Origin: Corynebacterium sp. HMSC29G08
Lineage (GTDB): Bacteria; Actinomycetota; Actinomycetes; Mycobacteriales; Mycobacteriaceae
Assembly (NCBI RefSeq): GCF_001806875.1
Contig: NZ_KV786259.1
Span: 1-59,265, forward strand
DNA: 59,265 nucleotides
Reading direction: 5' to 3'
This document shows positions 26,843-35,357 of the stretch, piece after piece. Made by a program: the position numbers and the translations under genes. The notes beneath the pieces are model-generated. The model ran no database searches. It was given only the letters and a program-made list of their open reading frames with translations, and was not told the origin of the DNA. Positions within the stretch are counted from its first letter, which is position 1; every line of letters starts with the position of its first letter.

Positions 26843-28044
26843 CAAAGCCACTACGCCGCACACGCGGCGATGTAATCGCTACTGCGGTTTTTTCCGCGAT
26901 TGCTGTGGTGCTGCTTGCCATCGCGTATTTCACAGCCCCGATCCGTGCGGCTGACTTGCAGTCAGCGCCGGAGGAACTGGAAAACGAGGGCCGTTTAGCC
27001 ACCGCTCCTGCCAAGCTTGAGGAGCTGTTCCGGTTGCCGGATCACTCCCCTGAACTGCAGCCGGTTGTGGTTAATGGGTTGATCATTACGTATTACAACG
27101 GCACGGTGACCGCAACAACGCCTTCAGGCGATACGGCGTGGACGTACCACCGTCCGAATCACCTGTGCGCGCTTGGTCAGGCGTGGGGCAAGGTCGTTGC
27201 CGCCTACAAGGACAATGCTGGCTGCGGCGACGTGGTGGCAATTGAGGCTTTGACTGGCAAGTACGCCGGCACACGCTCCGCTATCGCGCCAACGGATATG
27301 ACTTCCGTTGTGTCGAATGACCGCGTTGGTTACGTCAGCTCCACGCGTGCGGAGCTGTGGCGTTCAGACATGGTGCGCACAGTGGAGTACGGCGCAGTTG
27401 AGGCCCCCCAGGAGCCGGATATGCAGCCGAATCAGTGCCAGATCACCTCGGCGTTGACCCGGACGGAGCTGTTTGCGGTGACAGAGATTTGTACCGACGG
27501 CGCGTTTTTGCGGTTGCAGAACGCTACTCCGGAGGATTCCCGCAAGCCGGAGATCTACTCCAGCCAGGAGATTGGGGAGGATGCCTACTTGGTTGCTATT
27601 TCGCAGGACGCAGCGGCGGTGTATGACCCGGATACCCATGAGATCCGCTCCTACGACAAGGAGGGCAACCAACTCAGTGCGTCAACGGTGCCAGCGCTTG
27701 AGGCCCCCCTGACTATCGACGGCAGCACGCACATCCTGCCCGTCGCCGACCTGCCGCACCACATGACCTATTTTGAAGACGATTACCTGGTGCTGATGGA
27801 GCCGGCGAAGTTGACCGCCACCGGCGTGTTCCAGGGCGCGTTGGGCACCGGTTTCGCTGCTGGTGACCGCCTGCTGTACGCCTCCTCTGGCGGGGTTGCC
27901 GTGGTGGATTGGGACAGCAACAAGGTCGAAGACATCATCCCCGTTGACCGCGGTGATTACGCCGGCCCAGTCTTCATTGACTCTGCTGGAGCAACGGTGG
28001 TGGAAAAGCGCGGCGATGAGATCGTGGTGCTGGCCGCGAGCTAG
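26839..28044 (+). CDS. Membrane-anchored PQQ/beta-propeller-like protein (Rv3212-type)
   Basis: 401 residues: an N-terminal membrane helix (VIATAVFSAIAVVLLAIAYF, residues about 12-32), then an extracytoplasmic domain that looks like a beta-propeller with repeated strands such as GTVTATTPSGDTAWTY and KEGNQLSAS. A Cys pair in PNHLCAL...NAGC and another in NQCQIT...EICTDG may form disulfides. It matches the Rv3212-type actinobacterial protein, downstream of the same helicase there. The GTG start overlaps the helicase stop, so they are one operon. Function unknown. Confidence 0.78.
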   Translation: MTKPLRRTRGDVIATAVFSAIAVVLLAIAYFTAPIRAADLQSAPEELENEGRLATAPAKLEELFRLPDHSPELQPVVVNGLIITYYNGTVTATTPSGDTAWTYHRPNHLCALGQAWGKVVAAYKDNAGCGDVVAIEALTGKYAGTRSAIAPTDMTSVVSNDRVGYVSSTRAELWRSDMVRTVEYGAVEAPQEPDMQPNQCQITSALTRTELFAVTEICTDGAFLRLQNATPEDSRKPEIYSSQEIGEDAYLVAISQDAAAVYDPDTHEIRSYDKEGNQLSASTVPALEAPLTIDGSTHILPVADLPHHMTYFEDDYLVLMEPAKLTATGVFQGALGTGFAAGDRLLYASSGGVAVVDWDSNKVEDIIPVDRGDYAGPVFIDSAGATVVEKRGDEIVVLAAS

Positions 28045-28049
28045 TTTGC

Positions 28050-28484
28050 TTATCGACGCTCCGTTTTCTCCACATACCGCTCCTCCAGCATCTGCCGTGT
28101 CGTTGGATGCCACAGGCTTGCCAATACAAACACCGCTGTAACCAGGGTGGCCACGGCCATGCCCGGCACGCCTCCGCGGAACATGTAGATGGCCACACCC
28201 ACCAGGATGCATTCCACGAGCATCAGCGCGCCCATGGCGCGCGGGGTGCCGCGCAGCGTAGAGATAGCTATCCACACGATGTAGCCAAACACGATGGTCA
28301 GAAACAGCGCGGTGCCGAGGTTGACGTAGTTGGCGGCGGCGGTCTCTGACTCTAGGACGCTCTGGTGGTCATCGAACTGATCAATCAGCAGCGTGATGAT
28401 GTAGCCAAACACGGCAACGCATTGCACAAGTGCTACTACCGCGCCGTAACGCAAAAAAGGGGCAACAGGTCTATTCACAGCCAT
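28050..28484 (-). CDS. Four-helix membrane protein, unknown function
   Basis: 144 residues with about four membrane helices (YGAVVALVQCVAVFGYIITL, LGTALFLTIVFGYIVWIAIS, MGALMLVECILVGVAIYMF, VATLVTAVFVLASLW). I do not recognise a catalytic motif. The start MAVNRPVAP is preceded by two copies of AAGAGGG, in a 12-bp tandem repeat, either of which can serve as ribosome binding site. Its stop codon ends 6 bases from the stop of the convergent gene. Confidence 0.7.
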   Translation of the reverse strand: MAVNRPVAPFLRYGAVVALVQCVAVFGYIITLLIDQFDDHQSVLESETAAANYVNLGTALFLTIVFGYIVWIAISTLRGTPRAMGALMLVECILVGVAIYMFRGGVPGMAVATLVTAVFVLASLWHPTTRQMLEERYVEKTERR

Positions 28485-28489
28485 GCAGT

Positions 28490-28513
28490 GTATCCCTCTT
28501 GGTATCCCTCTTG
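28490..28513 (-). repeat. 12-bp tandem repeat carrying a duplicated ribosome binding site
   Basis: GTATCCCTCTTG is present twice in a row. On the minus strand each copy contains AAGAGGG, 5 to 20 bases before the ATG at 28484. Confidence 0.7.
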
Positions 28514-28667
28514 CGTACCCCGCTTGTAGCTCAACACCGGTCGATTTGACCCGCAGTACCATTGTGTGCCGCCAACAGGAACTCCGTTTCCCCACTTCAC
28601 AGCATTGACAGCAATGAGATGACTCACAAAATTGGGGTTAGGACCTAAGCATAAATGACGCCATAAA

Positions 28668-28683
28668 TATGACTTCTGTCACA
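28668..28683. promoter_or_regulatory. Candidate GlxR (CRP-type) site upstream of whcE
   Basis: TATGA-N6-TCACA departs by one base from the GlxR/CRP consensus TGTGA-N6-TCACA. It lies about 264 bases upstream of the whcE start. In M. tuberculosis whiB1 is known to be under CRP (Rv3676) control, which makes the site plausible; binding here is inference. Confidence 0.4.
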
Positions 28684-28748
28684 TTTTTACAGTTACCTCT
28701 AGCGAGAAGTTAGCAATCATGTCATTATTCTCAAGTAGCAAAGACAAC

Positions 28749-28832
28749 GGGCTGATTACACAGCCCTTAACCCTCAGCCACCACAGGGTTAACGCCAGGT
28801 TAAGCCGGTAGACGGGTCTCGGATCCTCCGAG
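28749..28832 (+). ncRNA. Structured region with three hairpins upstream of whcE
   Basis: Three successive inverted repeats: GGGCTG-N6-CAGCCC (28749-28766), TTAACCCT-N10-AGGGTTAA (28767-28792) and CTCGGA-TCC-TCCGAG (28818-28832). A further TTAAC/GTTAA pair surrounds 28789-28803. Together they fill most of the 462-base gap before whcE. They could be a structured 5' leader, a small RNA or the terminator of an unseen transcript. Confidence 0.4.
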
Positions 28833-28946
28833 TAACACCGCCCGGAGCCCTGGAATCAAACTTCGTTTGCAACATCCCAAGTAATTGGGGTTGAAGTGGT
28901 GCGCACTAAATGAAGTACAACGACGACACGAATTGGAGTTTTCATC

Positions 28947-29210
28947 ATGGATTGGCGCCACGAAGCAATCTGCCGCGACGAGGATCCGGAGCTGTTCTTC
29001 CCGGTTGGTAACTCTGGCCCGGCTCTGTCCCAGATCGCCGAAGCAAAGATGGTTTGCAACCGCTGCCCGGTCACCTCTCAGTGCCTGAAGTGGGCCCTTG
29101 AGACTGGCCAGGACGCTGGCGTGTGGGGCGGCCTGAGCGAGGAGGAGCGCCGTGCGCTCAAGCGTCGCAACAAGGCTCGTGCCCGCAAGCGCGCAGCTGT
29201 AGCTGTTTAA
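28947..29210 (+). CDS. whcE: WhiB1-type iron-sulfur regulator (WhcE)
   Basis: 87 residues. The four [4Fe-4S] cysteines are present: one in AICRDEDPELFFP, then CNRC, then the Cys of SQCLKWAL. The G-V-W-G-G turn (GVWGGLSEEERR) and the basic C-terminal tail (KRRNKARARKRAA) are as in WhiB1, which binds DNA with the housekeeping sigma factor and responds to NO and oxidation. The best Shine-Dalgarno site is TTGGAG before ATG 28947. In C. glutamicum whcE sits next to sigH/rshA, as here. The gene is followed by that of ribosomal protein bL37. Confidence 0.93.
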   Translation: MDWRHEAICRDEDPELFFPVGNSGPALSQIAEAKMVCNRCPVTSQCLKWALETGQDAGVWGGLSEEERRALKRRNKARARKRAAVAV

Positions 29211-29293
29211 GGCTGTGTCAATTTCTTTCCCCTCCATACAAGGCGATACAGTTACACCTGAATTTCCCGTATTGACACATAAGGAGGCCCCAC

Positions 29294-29368
29294 ATGAGCA
29301 AGCGTGGTCGTAAGCGCAAGGACCGTCGCAAGAAGGGCGCAAACCACGGCAAGCGCCCCAACTCTTAA
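29294..29368 (+). CDS. Ribosomal protein bL37, 24 residues
   Basis: A 24-residue, extremely basic protein beginning MSKRGRKRKDRRKKGANHG and ending KRPNS. It matches the actinobacterial large-subunit protein bL37 known from mycobacterial ribosome structures (MAKRGRKKRDRKK-type sequence). AAGGAGG (29281-29287) is a perfect ribosome binding site 6 bases before the ATG, and a strong terminator follows at 29390. The gene is 83 bases after whcE and may have its own promoter. It is too short for usual gene finders. Confidence 0.9.
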   Translation: MSKRGRKRKDRRKKGANHGKRPNS

Positions 29369-29389
29369 GTTGACGCCTGCGTAACGCAC

Positions 29390-29436
29390 AACACCGCCCC
29401 GCTCCCCTGGTTTCAAAAGGGATGCGGGGCGGTGTT
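29390..29436 (+). terminator. Rho-independent terminator after the bL37 gene
   Basis: A perfect 13-bp stem AACACCGCCCCGC / GCGGGGCGGTGTT with a 21-base loop, followed by CGTTTCT. It lies 21 bases after the stop codon at 29368. Confidence 0.85.
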
Positions 29437-29460
29437 CGTTTCTGGCCGGATTACCCGACA

Positions 29461-29488
29461 CCTACATGCAGCTACCTACATGCAGCTA
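29461..29488. repeat. 14-bp perfect tandem repeat
   Basis: CCTACATGCAGCTA is present twice without gap in the space between the bL37 terminator and the rshA stop codon. Confidence 0.8.
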
Positions 29489-29576
29489 TTCGCCGTTTTT
29501 TATCGATGGTAGCCGGGTGTAACCAGCTACAAACGCGCCTGGGAGTAGGCGGGGCCGGAGCCACCGCAAACGCGTA

Positions 29577-29855
29577 CTAGTAGCGCACCTCGGTCACGCT
29601 CACCGTGGTAATAGACGTAATAATGCGCTGGCGCAGCGGTTCGGGCGCTTGGGCGTGCCCGCAGCATTCACGAAGCCGGCCGCGCACTGCCTGCTCGGAT
29701 TCGAGGCGACTGAAGCACTCAGGGCAGGACTCAATGGTCGCACGGATTTCGTCGGCACGAGCGCGAGGTGTCGAAGGATCAAAAAGCTCACACAGAAGCG
29801 ATGTCAGACGTGCGTCGCTGCAATCACCGCAGGTGCTGTTGCTGTCGGTAGCCAT
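29577..29855 (-). CDS. rshA: Anti-sigma factor RshA (SigH antagonist)
   Basis: 92 residues. The gene starts directly after the sigH stop (TAAATG), and the product carries N-terminal STCGDC and the CxxC of ESCPECF. It is the mycothiol-system zinc-binding anti-sigma (ZAS) type that holds SigH until thiol oxidation releases it. The His three residues before the first Cys of the usual HxxxCxxC motif is replaced by Thr (RATIESC), so zinc ligation may differ. Other Cys residues (SLLCELF, RECCGH) could serve. Confidence 0.85.
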   Translation of the reverse strand: MATDSNSTCGDCSDARLTSLLCELFDPSTPRARADEIRATIESCPECFSRLESEQAVRGRLRECCGHAQAPEPLRQRIITSITTVSVTEVRY

Positions 29856-30440
29856 TTACTTGTCCTCCAGTCCGATGCCTTGCTCGTGTGCTACATCCTT
29901 CAACATCTCACGCAGCTGTTTTCTTCCACGGTGGAGACGGCTCATCACAGTTCCCAGTGGGATTTCCATCACTTCGGCGATTTCCTTATACGCCAAGCCT
30001 TCAATGTCGGCGTAGTAGACCACCATCCGGTAATCCTCATTCAACGAGTTCAAGGCGTCCGAGATCCGGGAGTTCGGCATCATTTTCAGCGCCTCCACCT
30101 CGGCAGATTCCAGGCCTGTGGAGTCGTGGGAGGAAGAGGTGTAGAGCTGCGAATCCGTGACGTCTTCGGCGGAGGTCTCCAGCGGGCGGCGCTTCATTTT
30201 GCGGTAGTTGTTGATGTACGTGTTCGCCATGATGCGGTACAGCCACGCCTTGAGGTTGGTGCCCGGTTTGAAGCTGTCGAAGGCGTTGTAGGCCTTCAAG
30301 TAGGTTTCCTGCACCAGGTCTTCGGCGTCTTGGGGGTTGCGCGTCATGCGTAGCGCGCCGCCGTAAAGCTGGTCCAACAGCGGCATCGCTTCTTCAGTGA
30401 AGCGGGCATTGAGATCAGTCGCAAGCTCGGTTTCGGGCAT
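29856..30440 (-). CDS. sigH: ECF sigma factor SigH (oxidative/heat stress)
   Basis: 194 residues, ECF sigma with region 2 ([32 protein letters not shown]) and region 4 ([38 protein letters not shown]). It directs transcription of thioredoxin and mycothiol-linked stress genes. ATG 30440 is chosen: TACAAT (30453-30448) ends 7 bases upstream, implying a leaderless mRNA, with GGAAAC 18 bases before it, resembling a SigH-type -35. It is followed by rshA with no gap. Confidence 0.92.
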   Translation of the reverse strand: MPETELATDLNARFTEEAMPLLDQLYGGALRMTRNPQDAEDLVQETYLKAYNAFDSFKPGTNLKAWLYRIMANTYINNYRKMKRRPLETSAEDVTDSQLYTSSSHDSTGLESAEVEALKMMPNSRISDALNSLNEDYRMVVYYADIEGLAYKEIAEVMEIPLGTVMSRLHRGRKQLREMLKDVAHEQGIGLEDK

Positions 30441-30510
30441 AGTGGCTATTGTAGGGCCCTTGGCAAACTGTGTTTCCACCCAGGCGCGCACATGGCGTTA
30501 CGCTTAGGCC

Positions 30511-30975
30511 ATGGCTGAGAAAACCCGGGCGCTGACCGCATTGAAAAACACCCCGCATGAGGTGCTCACCTACTCCCCTAGCCAGGATCATTTCGGTGAG
30601 CACTCGGTGCATGAGCTGAACTTGGATCCGAAGGCGACGTTAAAAACGCTCGTGATCCACCACGATCGGGACATGGCTATTTGCTGCGTGCCGGTCGCCG
30701 GGCACTTGTCGCTTAAATCCGCTGCGAAGGCGCTGGGGTGGAAACGCGCGGAAATGGCAGATCCGGCGAAGGCGCAGCGCGCCACCGGGTACGTGGTTGG
30801 GGGTATCTCACCACTTGGCACGCTGCAGAAACTGCCCACCCTTATAGACGCCTCTGTGGCCGATCTGCCTACCATCACCGTCTCCGCCGGCCAGCGGGGT
30901 TTGTCAGTGCAGCTCAGCCCGCAGGACTTAGCCAAGCTGACAGGCGCTCAGTTCGCGGATATCAGCTCCGCGTAG
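30511..30975 (+). CDS. ybaK: Cys-tRNA(Pro)/Cys-tRNA(Cys) deacylase YbaK
   Basis: A 154-residue YbaK/EbsC-type protein that hydrolyses mischarged Cys-tRNA(Pro). The YbaK fold is seen in LTALKNTPHEVLTYS, then LKTLVIHHDRDMAICCVPV and TGYVVGGISPLGTLQKLPTL, with the catalytic Lys probably in SLKSAAKALG. TACGCT lies 6 bases before the ATG, pointing to a leaderless mRNA. The stop overlaps the convergent SRAP gene by 28 bases. Confidence 0.9.
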   Translation: MAEKTRALTALKNTPHEVLTYSPSQDHFGEHSVHELNLDPKATLKTLVIHHDRDMAICCVPVAGHLSLKSAAKALGWKRAEMADPAKAQRATGYVVGGISPLGTLQKLPTLIDASVADLPTITVSAGQRGLSVQLSPQDLAKLTGAQFADISSA

Positions 30976-31607
30976 TCGTTTCGCACGTTGCCCACTTCCT
31001 TGGCCGCCTCGCTCCACTCCAGGCGATCCGCCACCCGCGAGGGGTGCACAAGCGCCAGGGCCTCTTCGGGGCTGCCTTCAACCCAGGTGCGGATTTCGTC
31101 TTCACGCAGAAACAGCGGCAGCCGGTGGTGCAGCCACGCCATGTTTTCGGTTGCATCCGTGGTCACCATGGTCACGGAGAGTTTGTCTAGACCGGTGTCC
31201 CACAGCGCCGCCGCGTACAGCATACCTTCGCTCGGGCGCACGTAGAACGGCTGTTTGCCGCCGTCGCGTTGGAGCCATTCGTAGTAGCCGTTTAAAAGCA
31301 TCAGCCCTCGGCGGGATTTGAAAGCGGAGCGAAAGGATGGTTTTTCGGTGATGGTTTCGCCGCGTGCGTTAAATAGCGGCGGGCCGGTTTCGTCTTTCTT
31401 CCAGGTGGGCAGAAGGCCCCAGCGGGCGGGGTTGAGGTGGGCAGTCTCCCCTGCAATACGCACAAGCGGCACAGGCTGGGTGGGTGCAATGTTGTAGCGC
31501 GGTGGCGGGGTGCCATCGGGTGCTTCGACGGCAGTGATGCCGTCTAAACCCGCCACTTCATCGATGAGGTCTTGGCCTGAGGTGAAAAGCACAAAGCGTC
31601 CGCACAT
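30948..31607 (-). CDS. SRAP/HMCES-family abasic-site protein (YedK-like)
   Basis: 219 residues. The essential Cys2 is present in MCGRFVLF, and [28 protein letters not shown] and [19 protein letters not shown] are the family's active-site stretches. These proteins crosslink to abasic sites in single-stranded DNA and protect them. The start is set by the Cys2 rule, as Met1 is removed to expose it. The 3' end overlaps ybaK, and the start is 21 bases from the divergent aroA. Confidence 0.93.
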   Translation of the reverse strand: MCGRFVLFTSGQDLIDEVAGLDGITAVEAPDGTPPPRYNIAPTQPVPLVRIAGETAHLNPARWGLLPTWKKDETGPPLFNARGETITEKPSFRSAFKSRRGLMLLNGYYEWLQRDGGKQPFYVRPSEGMLYAAALWDTGLDKLSVTMVTTDATENMAWLHHRLPLFLREDEIRTWVEGSPEEALALVHPSRVADRLEWSEAAKEVGNVRNDYAELISAN

Positions 31608-31628
31608 GCCTCCATTATGATGATCCGC

Positions 31629-32900
31629 ATGACTAACCTGTGGCCTGCTCCGTTTGCGGCGTCTCCGATTATTCACACCGTTGCTATCCCGGGGTCGAAA
31701 TCCATGACCAACCGGGCGTACATCCTTGCAAGTCTTGCCGAGGGTGAATCCACCATCACGGGTGCGTTGCGCTCGCGTGATACGGATTTGATGGAGGGTG
31801 CGCTTGGCGCCATGGGCGTCAAGTTCACGCATGAGGGCGACAGCATCCGCGTGACCCCGGGTGAGCTCAGCGGCTCGGAGGTTGATTGTGGCCTGGCAGG
31901 CACGGTCATGCGGTTCGTGCCGCCGGTTGCGGCTTTTGCGCAGGGGCCCGTGCTTTTCGACGGCGACGCCTACGCCCGCAACCGCCCCATGACCACCATC
32001 CTGGACGCACTCCGCAAGCTAGGCGTGACCGTCGCGGGCGATACCTTGCCGTTTACCGTCCACGGCCGCGGGCATGCAGAGGGCGGCGAGGTGGCCATTG
32101 ACGCTTCCGGTTCCTCCCAGTTTGTCTCTGGCCTGCTGCTAGCGGCGGCGCGTTTTGATCGCGGCGTGACCGTGGTCAACACCGCTGGCATCTTGCCGTC
32201 CATGCCGCACATTGAGATGACGCTCGCCATGTTGAGAGACGCAGGCGTGCACGTGGAGGCCACCGGCCAGCGTTGGCGCGTAGATCCGCAGCCGATTAAG
32301 GCAACGCACTTTGCCATTGAGCCTGATTTGTCGAACGCCACGCCGTTTCTGGCGGCTGCGGCGGTCACTGGTGGCCGGGTACGCGTGCCGCACTGGCCGC
32401 TGAACACTACCCAGCCCGGTGATGTAATCCGCATGATCTTGGAACGCATGGGCTGCCACGTGGAGCTGTACGCGGACGGCAAGGACTACACCCTTGAAGT
32501 CCAAGGACCTAGGCCCGGCACCTTGCGCGGCCTGCGGTTGGACATGAGCGATATTGGTGAGCTCACCCCCACCGTTGCCGCGTTGGCCGCGCTTGCTACC
32601 ACGGAGACTGAGCTGACGGGCATTGCGCACCTGCGCGGCCACGAGACGGACCGCCTGGCGGCGCTGACGCGTGAGATTAACAACCTCGGTGGTGATTGCG
32701 AGGAGCTGCCAGACGGCCTTCGCATCCGCCCCGCCGCCCTGCACGGCGGGACTTGGACTAGCTATGACGACCACCGGATGGCCACCGCCGGCGCCATCTT
32801 AGGGCTTGTTGTTGAAGGCGTTGAGGTGGAAAACATTGGCACTACCGCGAAAACACTGCCTGGCTTTGAGGTGATGTGGGACGAGATGGTGCGCTCCTAA
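31629..32900 (+). CDS. aroA: 5-enolpyruvylshikimate-3-phosphate synthase
   Basis: 423 residues. The enzyme joins shikimate 3-phosphate and PEP in aromatic amino-acid synthesis. Visible features: [16 protein letters not shown] with the Lys and Arg of the substrate site, the glycine loop [19 protein letters not shown], and the late [17 protein letters not shown] (31616-31621) lies 7 bases before the ATG at 31629, so it is likely leaderless; ATGs at 31617 and 31620 are overlapped by that box. It is followed by rsgA with a 1-base TAATG overlap. Confidence 0.93.
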   Translation: MTNLWPAPFAASPIIHTVAIPGSKSMTNRAYILASLAEGESTITGALRSRDTDLMEGALGAMGVKFTHEGDSIRVTPGELSGSEVDCGLAGTVMRFVPPVAAFAQGPVLFDGDAYARNRPMTTILDALRKLGVTVAGDTLPFTVHGRGHAEGGEVAIDASGSSQFVSGLLLAAARFDRGVTVVNTAGILPSMPHIEMTLAMLRDAGVHVEATGQRWRVDPQPIKATHFAIEPDLSNATPFLAAAAVTGGRVRVPHWPLNTTQPGDVIRMILERMGCHVELYADGKDYTLEVQGPRPGTLRGLRLDMSDIGELTPTVAALAALATTETELTGIAHLRGHETDRLAALTREINNLGGDCEELPDGLRIRPAALHGGTWTSYDDHRMATAGAILGLVVEGVEVENIGTTAKTLPGFEVMWDEMVRS

Positions 32901-33922
32901 TGGCACGTCGCTTCCACGATTACGACGAATCTGACGTTCGCGTACGCCGCGGCCGTGGTTCACGCCCGCGCACCAAGGACCGCCCTACGCACGATGATGC
33001 CGAGTTTGGCATGGTGGTGACCAAGGACCGCGGCCGGTGGGGCGTGCAGCTAGATAGCGGCCCGCTGGTGGCCTGCATGCGCGCCCGCGAGCTGAAACGC
33101 ACCTCCATTGAGGTGGGCGATCGCGTGGGCGTGGTGGGCGACACTTCGGGCCAGAAGGACACGCTTGCACGCATGGTCAAGCGTGAGGAGCGCACGTCGG
33201 TGCTGCGGCGCACGGCGGATGACACTGATCCGTATGAGCGCATCATCGTGGCCAACGCGGAGCTGATGCTGATCGTGGTTGCGGCTGCCGATCCTCCGCC
33301 ACGCACCGGCTTTGTGGAGCGCGCCTTGGTGGCCGCATTTGATGGCGGCGTGACTCCGATTGTGTGCATGACCAAGTCCGATATCGCAGATCCAAGCGAG
33401 TTCATCCGGGAGATCGAAGACCTCAACGTTTCCGTCTACCAGGTGGGCGTTGAAGAGCCGATTGATGCGCTTTTGGGGCGCATCACCGGCAAAGTTTCTG
33501 CGCTCATTGGGCATTCTGGGGTGGGTAAATCCACGCTGGTCAACCGCATTGTTCCTCATGCGGCCCGTGCAACTGGTGAAGTTTCCGGCGTTGGCAAAGG
33601 CCGGCACACCTCCACCCAGTCTGTGGCATTCGCGCTAGGCAACGGCGGTTGGATCATTGACACCCCCGGTATCCGTTCTTTCGGCTTGGCCCACATCGCG
33701 CCAGAGGCCATCATTGACGTCTTTCCAGAACTTGCAGACGTCGCCGAAGCCTGCCCGCGCGGCTGCACCCACCTAGGTCCCCCGACGGACCCGGAGTGCG
33801 CGTGGGACACCGTTGAAGCTGACTCCCCCATTGGCCGCCGTGTGCAGGCGGTTCGCCGCCTGCTTGCCGCGCTTTACTCCAACAAGGAGTGGGAGTTAAA
33901 GCAGCTCGATGAGAACCGGTAG
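32900..33922 (+). CDS. rsgA: Ribosome biogenesis GTPase RsgA
   Basis: 340 residues. A circularly permuted GTPase with G4 TKSD first, then G1 GHSGVGKST, then G3 DTPG. It begins with an OB-like domain (EFGMVVTKDRGRWGVQLDSG) and ends in a zinc finger (CPRGCTHLGPP...EC). It helps mature the 30S subunit. The ATG overlaps the aroA stop (TAATG). The last 27 bases overlap the convergent DUF6912 gene. Confidence 0.93.
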   Translation: MARRFHDYDESDVRVRRGRGSRPRTKDRPTHDDAEFGMVVTKDRGRWGVQLDSGPLVACMRARELKRTSIEVGDRVGVVGDTSGQKDTLARMVKREERTSVLRRTADDTDPYERIIVANAELMLIVVAAADPPPRTGFVERALVAAFDGGVTPIVCMTKSDIADPSEFIREIEDLNVSVYQVGVEEPIDALLGRITGKVSALIGHSGVGKSTLVNRIVPHAARATGEVSGVGKGRHTSTQSVAFALGNGGWIIDTPGIRSFGLAHIAPEAIIDVFPELADVAEACPRGCTHLGPPTDPECAWDTVEADSPIGRRVQAVRRLLAALYSNKEWELKQLDENR

Positions 33923-34390
33923 CTCGCTCGGATCATAAAACGCCATGTAGTTGTCTTGGGCGTCGCCCACAGTAAGCTCGGCGTCCTCATCCCCAAGATC
34001 AGCGGCGTCAATGCACGCGATGGCCTTCTTCGTGGCTTCCTCGGCGTCCTGCACGTCCACATGGATCGCGGCGATGTCCTCCAACTCCACCGGCGCGGAC
34101 AGCTTGACCACAGATTCGCCCATGTCAGGGTGTCCGGTTGCCTCTACGTCCGCAGAGATCACCACACGGCGGTGCGGGAAACGTTCCTCGTCCCCAATGG
34201 CAAGCAGGCGTATCGACGCCAACGCCGCGTCATCAAACGCCACCGCCTCAATCTCCTCCATATCTCCCGAGGTGAAGAACTCCTGCAGCTCCTTCGTGGC
34301 AGCGAACGCCCACCCACTACGCGCGTGGATCAGGCCGTCTTTGCTCAGGGAGGCCAACATGCCAAACGTGGCCGGAATGTAGACGCGCAC
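33896..34390 (-). CDS. DUF6912 family actinobacterial protein
   Basis: 164 residues, starting at GTG with RVYIPATFGMLASL, the typical start of this family. No membrane segment. The acidic C-terminal half is rich in Asp/Glu. Its function is not known. The GTG starts 1 base after the stop of the HAD-like gene, so the two form an operon, and the 3' end overlaps rsgA by 27 bases. Confidence 0.75.
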   Translation of the reverse strand: MRVYIPATFGMLASLSKDGLIHARSGWAFAATKELQEFFTSGDMEEIEAVAFDDAALASIRLLAIGDEERFPHRRVVISADVEATGHPDMGESVVKLSAPVELEDIAAIHVDVQDAEEATKKAIACIDAADLGDEDAELTVGDAQDNYMAFYDPSELPVLIELL

Positions 34391-34391
34391 C

Positions 34392-34805
34392 TTAGAACTC
34401 GCCCTCAACGCCGAACAGGGTCTGTACCTCAACAGCCGTGCGCTCAAACGCAGTGTGCAGCAGACCGATCATGCCGTACTCAACCGCGGCGCGGACGATC
34501 AGAATGTCATTGTCCACCATCACCGCATCATTAATCACCACATCAAGCGCGTCCACAGCCGCTTGGAACGCTGCACGCTCCGGTTTTTCCACCCCAATCT
34601 CACCGGAGAGAATCACAGCATCAACATCACCGCGGAATTCCCACTCACGGATCTTCTCAGCCATCTCGCTGCCAGCTTCCTCATTGGACAAAATCGCAGT
34701 AGGCACGCCCTTTGCGCGCACAGCGGCGATCAGTTCACGCCAACGACGCTGCTCCTCTGCATCCCCATCAAGCACCCCCGCGTAATCCAAGATCAACGCC
34801 TGCAT
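34392..34805 (-). CDS. HAD-like protein with incomplete catalytic motif
   Basis: 137 residues. A small HAD-fold domain: motif I LILDYAGVLDG, motif II TAILSNEE and a KPERAAFQ motif III. In motif I the second Asp of DxD is replaced by Ala (DYA), so phosphatase activity is doubtful; such DYAG proteins are common in actinobacteria. It is upstream of, and probably co-transcribed with, the DUF6912 gene. Confidence 0.75.
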   Translation of the reverse strand: MQALILDYAGVLDGDAEEQRRWRELIAAVRAKGVPTAILSNEEAGSEMAEKIREWEFRGDVDAVILSGEIGVEKPERAAFQAAVDALDVVINDAVMVDNDILIVRAAVEYGMIGLLHTAFERTAVEVQTLFGVEGEF

Positions 34806-34977
34806 CCCAACTCACTTTCTTACGTTTGCTTTTCTCGCCCCACGGTTCCATGCCGCGTGCACACTTTAATGAGCACGACACTCTAGATAAAAGCGCGTGC
34901 GACTGGGCACAATAGTACCTACCTGACACACGTAACGTTTCACTGCAAAAAGAACCACAAAAGGAGCAGCCTGCATC

Positions 34978-35325
34978 ATGTACTTCCCGGCGCCTGGGTA
35001 CCAGCACATGAAAGTACTAATCCCTCGTGCAACGCTGCCTGAGGTCCCGCGCACCCCAGTGTCACCACTGGTCCGCCAAGCCCTCGACGCCGCTTTTGGT
35101 CACCGCGACCCTGCCACCCTCACCGGCGCCTTATTTGACTTGGGTGTTCGCAGCCATATCCGCGCCCGCCGCCGCACCAGCCCAAGCGTGAACAGATTCC
35201 AAATCATCTCCTGCCACGCGCGTGACAACGGCGAATTCTTCGGCAGCGTCTCCGCTGGCGAGCGCAGATATGCGTATGCCGCCCGTATTCAAGACGGGCG
35301 GCTTGTGTCTTTCAAAGTGCTCTAA
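34978..35325 (+). CDS. Rv3235-like small protein
   Basis: 115 residues, basic, with a conserved C-terminal beta domain (FQIISCHARDNGEFFGSVSA, RYAYAARIQDGRLVSFKVL) like the Rv3235 family found upstream of secA1. Function unknown. Its 3' end contains a hairpin (CCGCCCGT/ACGGGCGG, 35279-35301), and AGGCCG/CGGCCT (35342-35357) lies between its stop and that of secA1. Confidence 0.7.
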   Translation: MYFPAPGYQHMKVLIPRATLPEVPRTPVSPLVRQALDAAFGHRDPATLTGALFDLGVRSHIRARRRTSPSVNRFQIISCHARDNGEFFGSVSAGERRYAYAARIQDGRLVSFKVL

Positions 35326-35357
35326 GCACCTCTAAACACCTAGGCCGTAAGCGGCCT
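35279..35357. terminator. Two hairpins between the Rv3235-like gene and secA1
   Basis: CCGCCCGT-N7-ACGGGCGG (35279-35301, inside the coding end) and AGGCCG-TAAG-CGGCCT (35342-35357, directly after the secA1 stop). Both are in the convergent space and may terminate transcription from either side. Neither has a strong T run. Confidence 0.45.
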
